A stretch of 64,000 bases of DNA from Candidatus Endonucleibacter bathymodioli (GTDB lineage: Bacteria > Pseudomonadota > Gammaproteobacteria > Pseudomonadales > Endozoicomonadaceae), in the NCBI GenBank assembly GCA_030674915.1, contig JASXSV010000005.1:62001-126000 (forward strand). The letters run 5' to 3'. A program made the translations under genes and the position numbers. Of this stretch, positions 51,549-62,900 are shown in pieces. Each line of letters starts with the position of its first letter. Positions within the stretch are counted from its first letter, which is position 1. Under the pieces are notes generated by a model, which worked only from the letters and a program-made list of their open reading frames with translations, was not told the DNA's origin and searched no databases.

Positions 51549-52750
51549 TGAGACCTTTGCACGATAACGCTGCATAAGCCCCACTATTAATTAAATTGTA
51601 TTTTTTTGAGGATAAAGCCTTAAAAAACACAATTACAGTTCGAATATGCGCCATTCGAGCCATTTCACCCTTCATTTTCGATTTTCAGACGCAACTTGCC
51701 TGCTGAATCGATAAACCTCGTTTAATATTGTGCGCCACACACATTATTTCAAAACGTGTGCGATTTCGGCTTAAGCCTAGATAACGAGCTTTCGCCATGC
51801 CGTAGTGTAATTTCAAAACGCCAAATACTCGCTCCACAGTGCAGCGCACGCCAGAATGTAAACGGTTAAAGCACTTATCATGTTCTGTTAATGGTTTATT
51901 TCGATAAGCACGTCTTATTATTCTGTTATCAATATTTCTATCATCCAGCCATTCACTGTGCTTCTTGCTGGAATAAGCACTATCCGCATAAACAGACGAC
52001 TCTTCACCATCTAATAGCTCAGTGAAACAATTTGAATCGTGAATATTTCCTGCTGTGTAACCGATCGATTTTATCAACCCATCCTCATCGACATTTATGT
52101 GCGCTTTATAGCCGTAGGTACTTTTACTCTTCCCGTCAGAACCTGCTTTCACGTTCCACTTCGCGTCAGGATCCTGTGTTGAGTGCTTGTCTTTATCCTT
52201 ATTTGGGCGACACTGTTTAGCCTCAATTACGCTAGCATCAACAATACTGATACCTCCAGATTTAATATAAAGACCTTTATCTATAAGCTGGGAATTGATT
52301 TCTTGAAGCAACTTATCCATAAGCAACAACTTATCGAGCTTCTGTCTAAATCGCCAAAAAGTACTGTGGTCCGGCACTGACTCTGAAATGTCGAGCGCAA
52401 TAAATCGACGAAATAAAAGATCGCGAGCAAGTTGTTTCTCTAGGGCCGAATCGCTTAATTTATACCAACTTTGCAGCAGCAGTGCCTTAAACATCATCAG
52501 TGGAGGCCATGCCTTTTCGCCTCGAGAACTTGAATGTATATCTTTCAGATGATGCTCTAAGCGATCCCAATCAATGAGTTCATGGACAGAGTCGAGTTCT
52601 TTCACTGCATCGTGATCAATCAGCATTGAATCTGCTAGACTGCGTTGTTTCAGATTTTTCCAAGCCATAATTTCACCGAAAGGCATTGATTGTGCAAGGC
52701 TTATTATACCTGATTTTCAGTTATTTAGCGAGATTCGTGCAAAGATCTCA
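51549..52750 (-). mobile_element. Complete IS5-family insertion sequence, copy 2
   Basis: 1,202 bases, ends TGAGACCTTTGCACGA and TCGTGCAAAGATCTCA, flanked by CTA on both sides (51546-51548 and 52751-52753). The paralogous upstream region of gene B at 58366-58385 reads ATTACTATATTTATACG without the element, which fixes the insertion point exactly. It sits 87 bases upstream of gene A's start and separates that gene from its duplicated leader. Confidence 0.95.
51685..52686 (-). CDS. IS5-family transposase
   Basis: A 333-residue intact DDE transposase, near-identical to the one at 7270. The catalytic residues are in IVDASVIEA, VYADSAYSS and TVERVFGVLK. It differs at a limited number of positions, for example AWKNLKQRSLAD against AWENLKQRSLSD and CIN-side changes near the C-terminus. 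It may supply transposase to the window's copies. The direction is the same as gene A. Confidence 0.93.
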   Translation of the reverse strand: MPFGEIMAWKNLKQRSLADSMLIDHDAVKELDSVHELIDWDRLEHHLKDIHSSSRGEKAWPPLMMFKALLLQSWYKLSDSALEKQLARDLLFRRFIALDISESVPDHSTFWRFRQKLDKLLLMDKLLQEINSQLIDKGLYIKSGGISIVDASVIEAKQCRPNKDKDKHSTQDPDAKWNVKAGSDGKSKSTYGYKAHINVDEDGLIKSIGYTAGNIHDSNCFTELLDGEESSVYADSAYSSKKHSEWLDDRNIDNRIIRRAYRNKPLTEHDKCFNRLHSGVRCTVERVFGVLKLHYGMAKARYLGLSRNRTRFEIMCVAHNIKRGLSIQQASCV

Positions 52751-52753
52751 CTA

Positions 52754-53130
52754 TATTTATACAACAAAAGAAAGAAAACATACAATTACATCTATCTTAT
52801 TTCCAGTAGTACTTAGGTTCCCACACCAACGAACACAACTGGAATTCCTTTGAGAGTAGGATGTTCACAAACTGTAGCTCTCACACAACGACCTAAGTAA
52901 CCGCAGGGTAAACTTTTACAAGCAACTACAGATGAATATTTTGTGACAATGACCGAGCGCGTATCGAACTTCTTTTTACAGTACTACTTAAAAACAAGAC
53001 AAAGAAAGCAGTGAATAGGCCACACAAGTGTTGCTCAATCATTAGACGGCAAGGTATTTTGCTAAGACAGACAATTCATGGAAACGTGTTTTAATGAAGA
53101 TACTAACGCCTACTGCGTCTATTATTCCCA
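52754..53130. repeat. Duplicated leader segment of the surface-protein genes (copy for gene A)
   Basis: About 377 bases closely matching 58374-58752 (leader of gene B), for example AGTAGTACTTAGG, CCAACGAACACAACTGGAAT and GACGGCAAGGTATTTTGCTA. One minus-strand frame reads CVRATVCEHPTLKGIPVV to a stop and is preserved in part in the other copy, but a one-base length difference breaks it. It may be a decayed gene carried along or simply the promoter region. Confidence 0.75.
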
Positions 53131-53246
53131 AAGAGAATTTTTAATCAACATAAGTTCACGAAATTCCTTAAACCACCATAGTCCTATTGAGTTGTTATCT
53201 GGTAAGTGTGTTAATTATTGTGAATAATATGGGATTTTGATCACAA

Positions 53247-53350
53247 GAGTTAAAAACAATACCGAAAAAATATAATAAAACATTACAATGGCATGTGTAA
53301 GGCCATTACATTTGATAACGGTGGTGAGCTTGCAGGACAAGCAAAGCATA
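53247..53350 (+). pseudogene. Relic of an IS30-family transposase
   Basis: A short frame reads IIKHYNGMCKAITFDNGGEL and AGQAKH, which matches the second catalytic Asp region of IS30 transposases (compare FDNGKEFAFHE in the copy at 57125). No start, ends or other domains remain. The sequence between 53130 and 53677 otherwise holds no gene. Confidence 0.45.
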
Positions 53351-53385
53351 CCAATTACCACTGGAAGAGTGAGCAGGATACAAAC
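53348..53385. repeat. Partial dispersed repeat
   Basis: ATACCAATTACCACTGGAAG followed by AGTGAGCAGGATACAAAC matches the left end of the family; the right end is absent. Confidence 0.5.
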
Positions 53386-56300
53386 TTTAGCCTAGCTCCT
53401 TAGCTCTTTTCTGTGCCATCCCACTTATTATACTCTTGTCATTTGCCGTACTAACGGATGGCAACCACAACAACTACGTAGATAATTAACCAAGACATGA
53501 TTATATCAGCAGAGCGCATCCACAATAACGACTCCAACTAGCGTTCTTGTAAATACCAAGAATTATTTTCCTTTTTACTCTCACTATTCCGACTAGAGCC
53601 TTAATTAACACCCCGAGTGGGAACAGGCTTATAACCACAATGCTTACGTAGATATTTAACAGGCTCAGTAATAGGGCTCAAAAGCCATGCAATCGTCCCA
53701 TCAGTGCTTTTTTCTCTCTGTACTTGAAAAGCATAACACAAGAATAATAAGCTGCACACGCTATTACTCCAGCTCCTGCCATCTCTGCTTCAGTAGATGA
53801 TGTTGAAGGATCTACCATAGCAACGTCTGTAAATGCCTTAAACAAGTTAATGGTTCTTGCACAGCGTTTGAAATCACTAAAGTCGCCGTTATCTATGTCA
53901 CACACTCCATTTATAAAAGAAAGCCTAACCCACGAGCACTGACCCGCAGAACTTGACGTTTTTTTTATAGATATACCATGCATCAGTATCATTTTGGATT
54001 ACTGAAAAGTCAATATTTCCAGCCATTTCGCAATTCTTTTTGTGAGAGGATTCATTAGACCCAATACAGATACCGACGATATCTTTACTGTCTAAGTTAA
54101 TTACCTCTATTTTGCTATTGATTATTATATTATCAGTGGACTTAAAGAGACTCACATCCCCACCCTCGATCGGTTTCTTCCAGCCTATCGCAGCACCGAT
54201 ACTCATCAACTCCGAGCTACTATTGACGGTTATAGTTCCATTAATAACCAAATTATGATCCATTTCCACATCTGCAAATCCCATATATCCAACCCCCCAA
54301 GCAAGCCCTCGGGAACCAACCCCATCATCTGAATCTGCTACTATCTTAGTATTAATACTAACAATATTACAAATACTGCCAGAAGAATTACCAAACCACG
54401 CTCCCACTACCCCACCTAATGATACTGATATCTGATCTGATATTATATGAGTATCTATAAAAACAACGTTCCCTATTGTTGCTGCTCCTCCCATAGCTCC
54501 AACTGCACCTCCAATGCGCACTGAATAATAACCGTTACCCCCTACAGCATTAATGCTTGTGTTCATGACAACAATATCACGCAACACTGAATTGCCCCCC
54601 ATTTCTCCTATCGCACCACCAACACTGAAAGATTCTTCCTTAACTAAAGATCTATAGAGATTACATCTTAGTTGACTATCTATTATCATTACTCGCTCTA
54701 TTCTAGATGAGCCCTCCATTTTCTCCACCACAGTACCCATCATATTACTCTGATAATTAGCCTTATTATCATCTTGCACATAAACATAGCCATTCTTAAT
54801 GTTAACCAGGCGCACAAGTGCATTATCTTTTATTACTTTGGCAACTGACGAATAACATTCTTGAGAGCTGAGATTAGCATTACTGATAGTTAGGTTTTCA
54901 ACAGCACCACTACCTCCTAGGGTATGCATTAAACAAGTTGGCAGATTATAAATGGTATTGTTATTTCCATTAATATTACCACTGAAAAAAACTATTGGTT
55001 TGGTAAAATTAATGGCGTCAAAGCTATTCATTAATTGATAGCTACTGTTAACTGGATATTGTGAGTCACGCCCAATCATACTCAATTGATCTGCAGTAGT
55101 GATGTTAATCATCTCTGGTAAATTAGACATGCCCATCGTTATATTAGACATGTTCATAGGAGAAGATGCTGTAGCAGAATAACTACCAGGTATAACATTA
55201 GCTATAATAAATATCGGCAAAGCTAAAGCAATAAGCTTGCCAAACACTGACCCAAAACCTTTGCCAGATCCAAAGTAAAACATTCTGCCTTTACTGCACT
55301 TATCTTCATCTAATTCTTTGTCATCTTCTACTGTAATAGAATACCAATCCTGGTGTAAATAAGGGTCATCACATTGATCCGCTAAAGTATCAGTATTACA
55401 GCTTTGTTGTTCAAAATCAGATGCGTGTAATACATTGTCGCTTTCTACCACACTCAATCCGTATTTTTTATTATCATATATATTGTTATCCTCTTGATTT
55501 ATATACTCATTACAAGGAGTCACAGAGTCAGAGCAACAAGTTTCTTGTGGTTCATTTGAGTCACACTTCAACCCTGTTAACAGGGTGAATACAGTCCCTT
55601 TCGTCTCGTTATCACACCTACGCTTCACTAATGCAGTCAAAGCATCCGCAATAGTTAGATTGCCACCACTACACTGTTTATCAAGATCCTCTAACTCGTT
55701 CATTACTAATTCTATGCTTTTATGCTGGGCACAACCCTTTACTTTTAAGGCATTATTTTGTACAAGTTTAACCAAGTCAACCACTACCTTTTTACTTTCC
55801 TCTTGTTTGGTAGGTGCTGTAACAAAATTACTTTTTATAGCATTAAATACATAAGATATACCAGATGCCATTTTGCCAAACAAGCTATCTTTTATGTTTG
55901 CTGCCACACCTTGTTGCAGGTATTCATCCATATCTGCTTGACTAAACTCGCCTTTTTGCTGCTCTTTTTTATTTTGTGCTCTTTTCTCAGGACTAAGTCT
56001 TTCTTGCTCCTCTCTTTTGTTATGCATTGTATTTAAGCCATCCTCACCCTCTTTACAAGCGGCAACCAATTGCTCTACTGTTGTAAATTCGTAAATCACA
56101 TCTTTAATAATTGCGTTATCTAATAGCTCAGCAGTAAGTTCTCTAGTCTTCAAGCCAGAATAATACTTATTTCCTTCATACCATTCAGTTTTTGAATTAT
56201 TATTTAAATAGCAAAAAAATATTTGATCATTTTTTCTTATTTCATTTTCTTGGTTTTCTTTTGCTATAATAGAGTATTGCTCGCACCAACGCTTGCTGTC

Positions 56301-57034
56301 ATCTAATAATTTACTTATATTACTGTCAGCATTATGCATACTCCAATTAACCAGCGCTTCTAATACTGGGAACTGCGGTACTGATGACTCATTACTTATT
56401 GCTGGCACTAGATAAGGGGTTAATAATATCTCTCTCATCTTCAATGATTCATCAAGTGCTTGCTTGGGGGAAAAATTAGTATTATTTCTTGCTTTTGATA
56501 TTAGCAGATTTACTTGTTCATTTAATTTAGCATTAATTAATGAGTTGGCTTTATAAGTATTAACCTGATACTGCAACAATGACTGAAGTTTAGAAGAACA
56601 TTGTTTTGCTCTAGCTTGAAACTCTTCTTCAACTGCCATTTTGTCTTCTTTAGTTAGTAGTTCAAACTTTGTTTTTGTACTTTCTGACAGGAAGATACCA
56701 ACTCGTTTCTTTATTTCTTGTGTGATATCGCTAAAAGATATTAGCCAGTCCGGTGATACTAACCCAGTTTTAATAATATCTTGATCAAGATTATCAACCT
56801 CAAGCAAAATAGACACATACACTATAGCAAGCACTTCAAATACGGGTTTTTCCTTAAACTCTTCTAGCTTGCCATAAAGATCGTTTTCATCACACATATG
56901 TTGCAAATAACGAATGCTATTATCATTACTCCTACCATATCCAGAGCCTTCAGCCAAGTTAGAACTATTAAAATAGCTTCCAGCCAATCTTATCGCGCTA
57001 CCACATTTCTCATAGAACCAGTTCTTTTTAGTAT

Positions 57035-58113
57035 CGCGGATTTCAGTCATAAGTGCGCCATATTGAAAAAGTTGAGCCAGAGGGTACACTCACGGTTCGA
57101 CCAAAAACCAATGTGAGACCACTTATGAATAAGCGTTATACCCACCTGACTCAAGAAGAAAGATACCAGATTTGGTCAGAGAAAAAAGCAGGAGTTTCAA
57201 ATGAAATTATCGCCCAAGACTTAAGGCGTGATTTGAGTACCGTTAAAAGAGAATTGGCTAGAAATACAGGGGCTAGAGGTTATCGCCCGAAGCAAGCACA
57301 TAATTTTGCGCAGGAACGTCATCAACAGAAACCAAAAGCGACCAAGATGGTAGCTGAACTGAAAGATAAAATTACTGACAGACTAAGTAAGCAGTGGAGC
57401 CCTGAGCAAATACAAGGACGCCTTAAACGAGATAATCAACCTTCTGTATGTCCCGCTACGATTTACCAGTTTATTCGAGAGGACAAAGCTGGGGGTGGTT
57501 GCTTGTATCAACATCTTCGGCACAAGAAGTATAAGCAAAGAACAAGAAAGCCCGATGCACGAGGCCAGATCCGAAACCGTGTTAGCATTGATGATCGACC
57601 TGGAATTGTGGATCAAAAAATACGTTTAGGCGATTGGGAAGCAGACACTGTAATTGGCAAAAGACACAAGGGTGTACTGGTTACATTAACGGAAGAGTGA
57701 GTAATTAAAATTGGTAAAAACGTGTTCCTTCAAAGCACGCTGACGTGGTGACGAAAGCAATTATAACGATGCTCAAGCCTTACCAATCAGACTTACTCAC
57801 GATCAATTTGATAACGGAAAGGAGTTCGCCTTTCATGAAAAAATCAAGAAAAAGCTTACAACGTAGATACCTATTTTGCTCACCCTTACTCCTCGTGGGA
57901 ACGAGGTTTGAATGAAAATCATAATGGTTTGATAAGACAATATTTGCCCAAAAGCCAATCTTTGGATATGTCACTGACAAAGAAATTTTAGATATACAAA
58001 ACCGCTAAACCAAAGACCAAGAAACTGTTAGACTTTAAAACACCTGATGAGATTTATAGTGAAATGGCGTTAGCTGCATAAATTTTAAGGGGCACTTATG
58101 ACTAAAATCCGCG
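57035..58113 (+). mobile_element. IS30-family insertion sequence, degenerate
   Basis: 1,079 bases with inverted ends CGCGGATTTCAGTCATAAGT and ACTTATGACTAAAATCCGCG, flanked by TAT on both sides (57032-57034 and 58114-58116). The uninterrupted site is visible in gene A. It lies antisense to the surface gene it splits. Other pieces of the same element are at 5807-5920 and 63803-64000. Confidence 0.92.
57125..58081 (+). pseudogene. IS30-family transposase, frameshifted
   Basis: Begins MNKRYTHLTQEERYQIW, with the IS30 helix-turn-helix (AQDLRRDLSTVKRELARN) and the first catalytic Asp in RLGDWEADTVIGKRHKGV. The frame breaks after VTLTE at about 57690, where single A bases are missing relative to the copy at the window's right edge (GGAAAGAGTGAGTAAATTAAA there). 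Further on, FDNGKEFAFHE and the DEIYSEMALAA end are readable in other frames. Non-functional. Confidence 0.88.
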
Positions 58114-58373
58114 TATCCTTATGATAATCTTTAGTATCTTTTTGACAATACTGAACGTCTGGTGACGTATATGCTTGCTCTGCATCCACTCTACCTACAC
58201 ATGCTAAAAGTAACAGTAAAATCACATTTTTCACGTATTTTGAATCCGCTAAAATAGAAAAACAACCAAGCTTATGTTTGCGGGACATACTACACATACT
58301 CCAAGCACATTAAGTTTTACTAAAGACAGTAGATAAATAATTTTAGAACAAATAATGACCATGGAATATTACT

Positions 58374-58752
58374 ATATTTATACGACAAAAGAAAGAAACA
58401 TACAATTACATCTATCTTCTTTCCAGTAGTACTTAGGCTCCCACACCAACGAACACAACTGGAATTGCCTTGAGAGTAGGATGCTCATAAACTGTAGCTC
58501 TCACACAACGACCCAAGTGAACCACAGGGTAAACTTTTACAAGCAACTACGGATGGATGTCTTGTGACCATGACAGAGCGCGTATCGAAATTTCTTTTTA
58601 CAGTACTACTTCAAAACAAGACAAAAAAAGCAATGAATAGGCCACGAAAATGTCGCTCAATCATTAGACGGCAAGGTATTTTGCTAAGACAGACAATTCA
58701 TGGAAACGTGTTTTAATGAAGATACTAACGCCTACTGCGTCTATTATTCCTA
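58374..58752. repeat. Duplicated leader segment of the surface-protein genes (copy for gene B)
   Basis: Matches 52754-53130 with small differences. It shows the sequence without the IS5 element. Similarity ends at about 58752, just before the gene D remnant. Confidence 0.75.
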
Positions 58753-58767
58753 AACAAATAATACGCG

Positions 58768-58966
58768 TATCTTCTTTATTATCTTTAGCATCTTTTTGAC
58801 AGTATTGAACATCTAGTGACGCATAGATTTGCTCTGCATGTAAACTGCTACTGCATACCAAAAACAACAAAGAGGTTGCATTTATCATATATCTGAAATA
58901 TAGTGAAATAGAAGAAGGCTCAAGCTTAAGATTTAGATTTAGATTTAGATTTAGATTTAGAAACAT
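58768..58966 (-). pseudogene. 5' stub of a fourth surface-protein gene (D)
   Basis: Encodes M-F then five Leu-Asn pairs, a signal-peptide core SLLFLVCSSSLHAEQIYAS and LDVQYCQKDAKDNKEDT, homologous to the start of A, B and C. It ends at a CGCG scar (58764-58767) at the very target position where the IS30 element entered gene B, so an insertion and later deletion probably removed the rest. GGGG lies upstream of the conserved ATG at 58966. Confidence 0.75.
58931..58960. repeat. Hexanucleotide tandem repeat in the signal peptide of gene D
   Basis: ATTTAG repeated five times, coding the Leu-Asn run at the N-terminus. Not present in A, B or C. Confidence 0.95.
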
Positions 58967-58996
58967 ACTACACCTACCCCAAGAGTATTTAAACAA

Positions 58997-59934
58997 TTAC
59001 TGATTACAATATCCAAGAAAACTTAAAATAACTGCCCATAGCATAATACTTTTCATCTACAGACAAAGCAATAAAATATAAAATAGCCGTTGCCTTCTTT
59101 TCAATAGCTAATATATACCCAGACCACTTAAAAGTCTGATCTTACTGACTTCTCTCACTCCAGCGACCTACCAGCTCCAGCTCCGATGGCAACTAACACG
59201 CACGCCTTAGGCAACCAGAAACACCAATACCTGAACACAACTAAAAAATCAACCATACAGTATAATCAAGAACTTATTCGCGAGTTATACTACATGAAAA
59301 TTTTAATCGCATAAAGACGACCATCAACTATACCTGCTTGCAATTTCAAAACACAAAATTATCTATTCTGATGAAAGATAATACCAGCCCTGTCGATAAA
59401 TATCCTTATTCAACATAACTTGACAAAACATTTAACAAATATAAAAAGTAATCTGGTCTACTTTTACATAGCTTTGGTATACACATGATTATTGACGTGC
59501 ATTCAATAATCTTACACCTTAAATGGTAATCACCTGATGTCTTTTTGGAGAGTCTACAAACCAGCGTATGAGCCAAGATTGAGCTTCCATTTTGAATCAT
59601 CAAATGTCAATTCGAATTCACCATAGATTTCTACCGATACTTAGCTAAGAGTGACAGCAAATTAGCCATGCTATTTGCTCTGGAGAACATCGTCCGAGTG
59701 GGGAGCATGATCAAAACATAGGATCAGTGTGCCTGAATGTCAGGAAAGCGGCATACAGGCACTTAAAAACGAACAAAAATTGGACTGATAACCTCTTCGA
59801 AGCGACCTCGACACCATCTACTCACCTAGAAAAACGCACGTAGTCGTATGCCTCCTACTTACTCAGCCTTGATACCTATAAGCACTTTATCCTCTAATTA
59901 TAAGTCATCAAGAAAAGTAAACGGTAAGTGCCTC
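58997..59934. other. Intergenic region between genes C and D
   Basis: About 940 bases. The first 110 bases resemble the leader of gene C (AAAATATAAAATAGCC against AAAATATAAAGTAGCC), so C and D share a promoter type distinct from A and B. A partial dispersed repeat lies near 59480-59540 (CTTACACCTTAAATGGTAAT). A 65-codon minus-strand frame (59406-59603) has no support as a gene. Confidence 0.4.
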
Positions 59935-59993
59935 TATACCAATCACCATTGGAGAGAAGTCAACAATCTCAAACTTTAAAGATGGTATGGGTA
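59935..59993. repeat. Short form of the dispersed repeat after surface gene C
   Basis: TATACCAATCACCATTGGAG to AAAGATGGTATGGGTA. Same internal deletion and same relative place as the copy after gene A. Confidence 0.6.
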
Positions 59994-59997
59994 GAAG

Positions 59998-62900
59998 TCA
60001 CTTATCAAGCATTTGATCCATTTCAGTAATATTTTCCTCACTTCCTAATATTGTTACGGTATTATCTGTAGGTACAACTACAGTTTCTAGTTCACCTGTA
60101 ATCGAAGAAGTACACTCTAAAGAACAACAATTTATAGCACAATCAACTCTACCATGTTTTTTACTGCTATCTAGTTTACCTTGATTCTTTTTAGCATAAA
60201 AATAGCAGCAACCAGAAATAATAGCAGCAGATATGGTAGCTGTAGAGCCTATAACAGTAACTGTTATTTTTGTTATACCACCTTCTGTAGGTGCCTCTAC
60301 AGGTTCTATTTTAGCCACTTCTGTAAATGCATTATACAGGCTACTGGTTCTTACATTTTTCTGGAAATTAATAAATTCGCAATTTTCTACGTCACAAATT
60401 TTACGCATAAAAGAAAACATAACCCACGAGCATTGATCAGTAATATTTGACATTTTGTCATATCTATAGAGCGAGCTTTCGCCATTTCTGGTCATTAAAG
60501 CGTTAATGTTTTGAGCCTTGACGCAATTATAATTGGTAACGTTATCACTAGACCCAGCACAGACACCCATGACGTTGCTATCGCTTGGATCACCACCTAT
60601 TACCTCTATTTCGCTGTTAATTATTATATTATCAATGGACTGAAATAATTCTTTACCGAGCGTAGTAATATGGTCCTCACTGCCCATATCATAACCCATA
60701 ACCAATGATACGTTACCTGGGGTGGTACTCATATTGATAGTGCCATTAATAACCAGATTATTACGCATATCCACAGATCCGTGCCCTACCATTCCCATCC
60801 CCCAAGCGATCATTTGGGTGTTCGATTGATGTGACGTAAGATTAGTGTTAATACTAACAATATTACAAATGCTCCCATCAGAGGTAGCCATCCATCCCAC
60901 TGTCCCACCTAGGCATGTTATAAATTTATCTGATCTTATATGAGTATCTATCAAACCAACGTTATCTATTGCGGTTGATCCGCTCATATATCCAGCTGCA
61001 CCTCCAGCACTTACTTCATAATAAAATTCTTTTCCCTCAATAATAATGCTTGTGTTCAAGAGAACAATATAGCTCAGCGCTGAAGTGCTCCCCATTTTTC
61101 CTACCACACCACCAGCGGTAAATAAATTAACCTCCTTACCAGCTATAACACTTCTACTTAGATTGCAGTCTAACTTACAGTCTATTATATTTATCTGTTC
61201 AATTTTAGATGAGCCATCCATTTCCTCAGCCACAGTGCCCACAATTTTAGCATTAGAGCCGGAAGCGTCGTCATCTTGCACATAAAAATATCCACTCTTA
61301 ATATCGACTAGGCGTACAAGTGCATTATCTTTCATTACTTTGGCAACTGCCGAATAACATTTTTGAGAGGTTATATTAGAATTACTGATAGTTAGGTTCT
61401 GAACGGTACCATTCCCTTCTAAGCTATACATTAAACAGGTTGGCAGATTATAAATAGTATTATTATTTCCATTTATATTACCACTAAACAACATTATTGG
61501 CGTAGTAAAAGTACTGGCATCAAAGCTATTCATAAATTGATAATTGCCAGAACTTGGGTACATTGAGTTATTCCCAATCTTACTCAAGTCTTCGGCACTA
61601 GTTATGTTAATCATCTCTGGCACATTATACATATTCATCGGAGAAGGTGCTGGAGACGAATAACTACCGGGAATAGCGTTTGCTATAATAAATATCGGCA
61701 ACGCTATTGCAACAAACTTGCCAACCATAGAGCCCAAACCGTTGCCAGAACCAAAGTAACACATTCTGTCTTTACTGCACGAATCGTCATCTGATTTTTC
61801 GTCGTCTTCTACTTTAATGCAACACCAATCTTGGTGTAAATAGGAGTCATCACATTGATCAGCTGAAGTATCAGCATTACAGCATTGTTGTTCAAAATCA
61901 GGTTCGTGCAATACATTGTCGCTTTCTGATATACCCACCCCATATTTTTTATTTTTATATACATTAGTGTTATTATCTGTATTTGTAGGCTCATTGCAAG
62001 GCGTAACCGAATCAGAATAACAAGTTTCTTGCTTCTCATTTGATTCACACTCCAACCCTGTTAACAAGGTGAATGCTTCGCCTTTCGTCCTAGTATCAAA
62101 CCTCTGCTTAACTAATGCCGTCAAAGCATCCTCAATAGTTAGATTACCGCCAACGTACTGTTCGTCAATAGCCTCTAACTCGTCCATGACTAATTTTATG
62201 CTTTTATACTGAGCTCCATCCTTTAGTTTTAAGGCATTTTTTTGTACAAATTTAATCCAATCGACAACTACCTTTTTGCCTTTCTCTTGCTTGGTCGGCA
62301 TTGTAACAAAATTACTTTTTATAGCATTAAACACATAAGATATACCAGATGCCATTTTACCAAAAAAACTATCTTTTATGTTTGCTGCCATACCTTGTTG
62401 CAAGTATTCATCCATATCTGCTTGACTAAACTTGCCTTTTTTCTGCTCTTTTTTATTTTGTGCTCTTTTCTCAGGACTAAGTCTTTCTTGCTCCTCTCTT
62501 TTGTTATGCATTGTATTTAAGCCATCCTCACCCTCTTTACAAGCGGCAACCAATTGCTCTACTGTTGTAAATTCGTAAATCACATCTTTAATAATTGCGT
62601 TATCTAATAGCTCAGCAGTAAGCTCTCTAGTCTTCAAGCCAGAATAATACTTATTTCCTTCATACCATTCAGTTTTTGAATTATTATTTAAATAGCAAAA
62701 AAATATTTGATCATTTTTTCTTATTTCATTTTCTTGGTTTTCTTTTGCTATAATAGAGTCTTGCTCACACCAACGCTTGCTGTCATCTAATAATTTACTT
62801 ATATTACTGTCAGCATTATGCATACTCCAATTAACCAGCGCTTCTAATACTGGGAACTGCGGTACTGATGACTCATTACTTATTGCTGGCACTAGATAAG

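Larger units (their letters stand above)
53678..58288 (-). pseudogene. Large GLUG-repeat surface protein, paralogue B, interrupted
   Basis: The 5' end (58288 to 58114) encodes the signal peptide ILLLLLACVGRVDA and about 20 further residues. An IS30-family element then splits the gene (57035-58113), and the body resumes at 57034 with KNWFYEKCGSAIRLAGSYF. The N-terminal half is almost identical to A and C, whereas the Cys-rich linker and GLUG region are the most diverged. At an eight-T run (53959-53966) the frame shifts; the other frame continues SSSAGQCSWVRLSFINGVCD through the C-terminal membrane helix to a stop at 53678. The C-terminal tail is shorter than in A or C. Two lesions make normal expression impossible, although the body could start within the IS leader at 57089. 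Confidence 0.85.

Noticed and set aside
58931..58960. CRISPR-like or array structure
   Set aside because: The repeated unit is 6 bases without spacers; it is a simple tandem repeat. No CRISPR array was found in the window.
59406..59603. 65-codon minus-strand frame between C and D
   Set aside because: Overlaps a partial dispersed repeat and has no ribosome site or known similarity.
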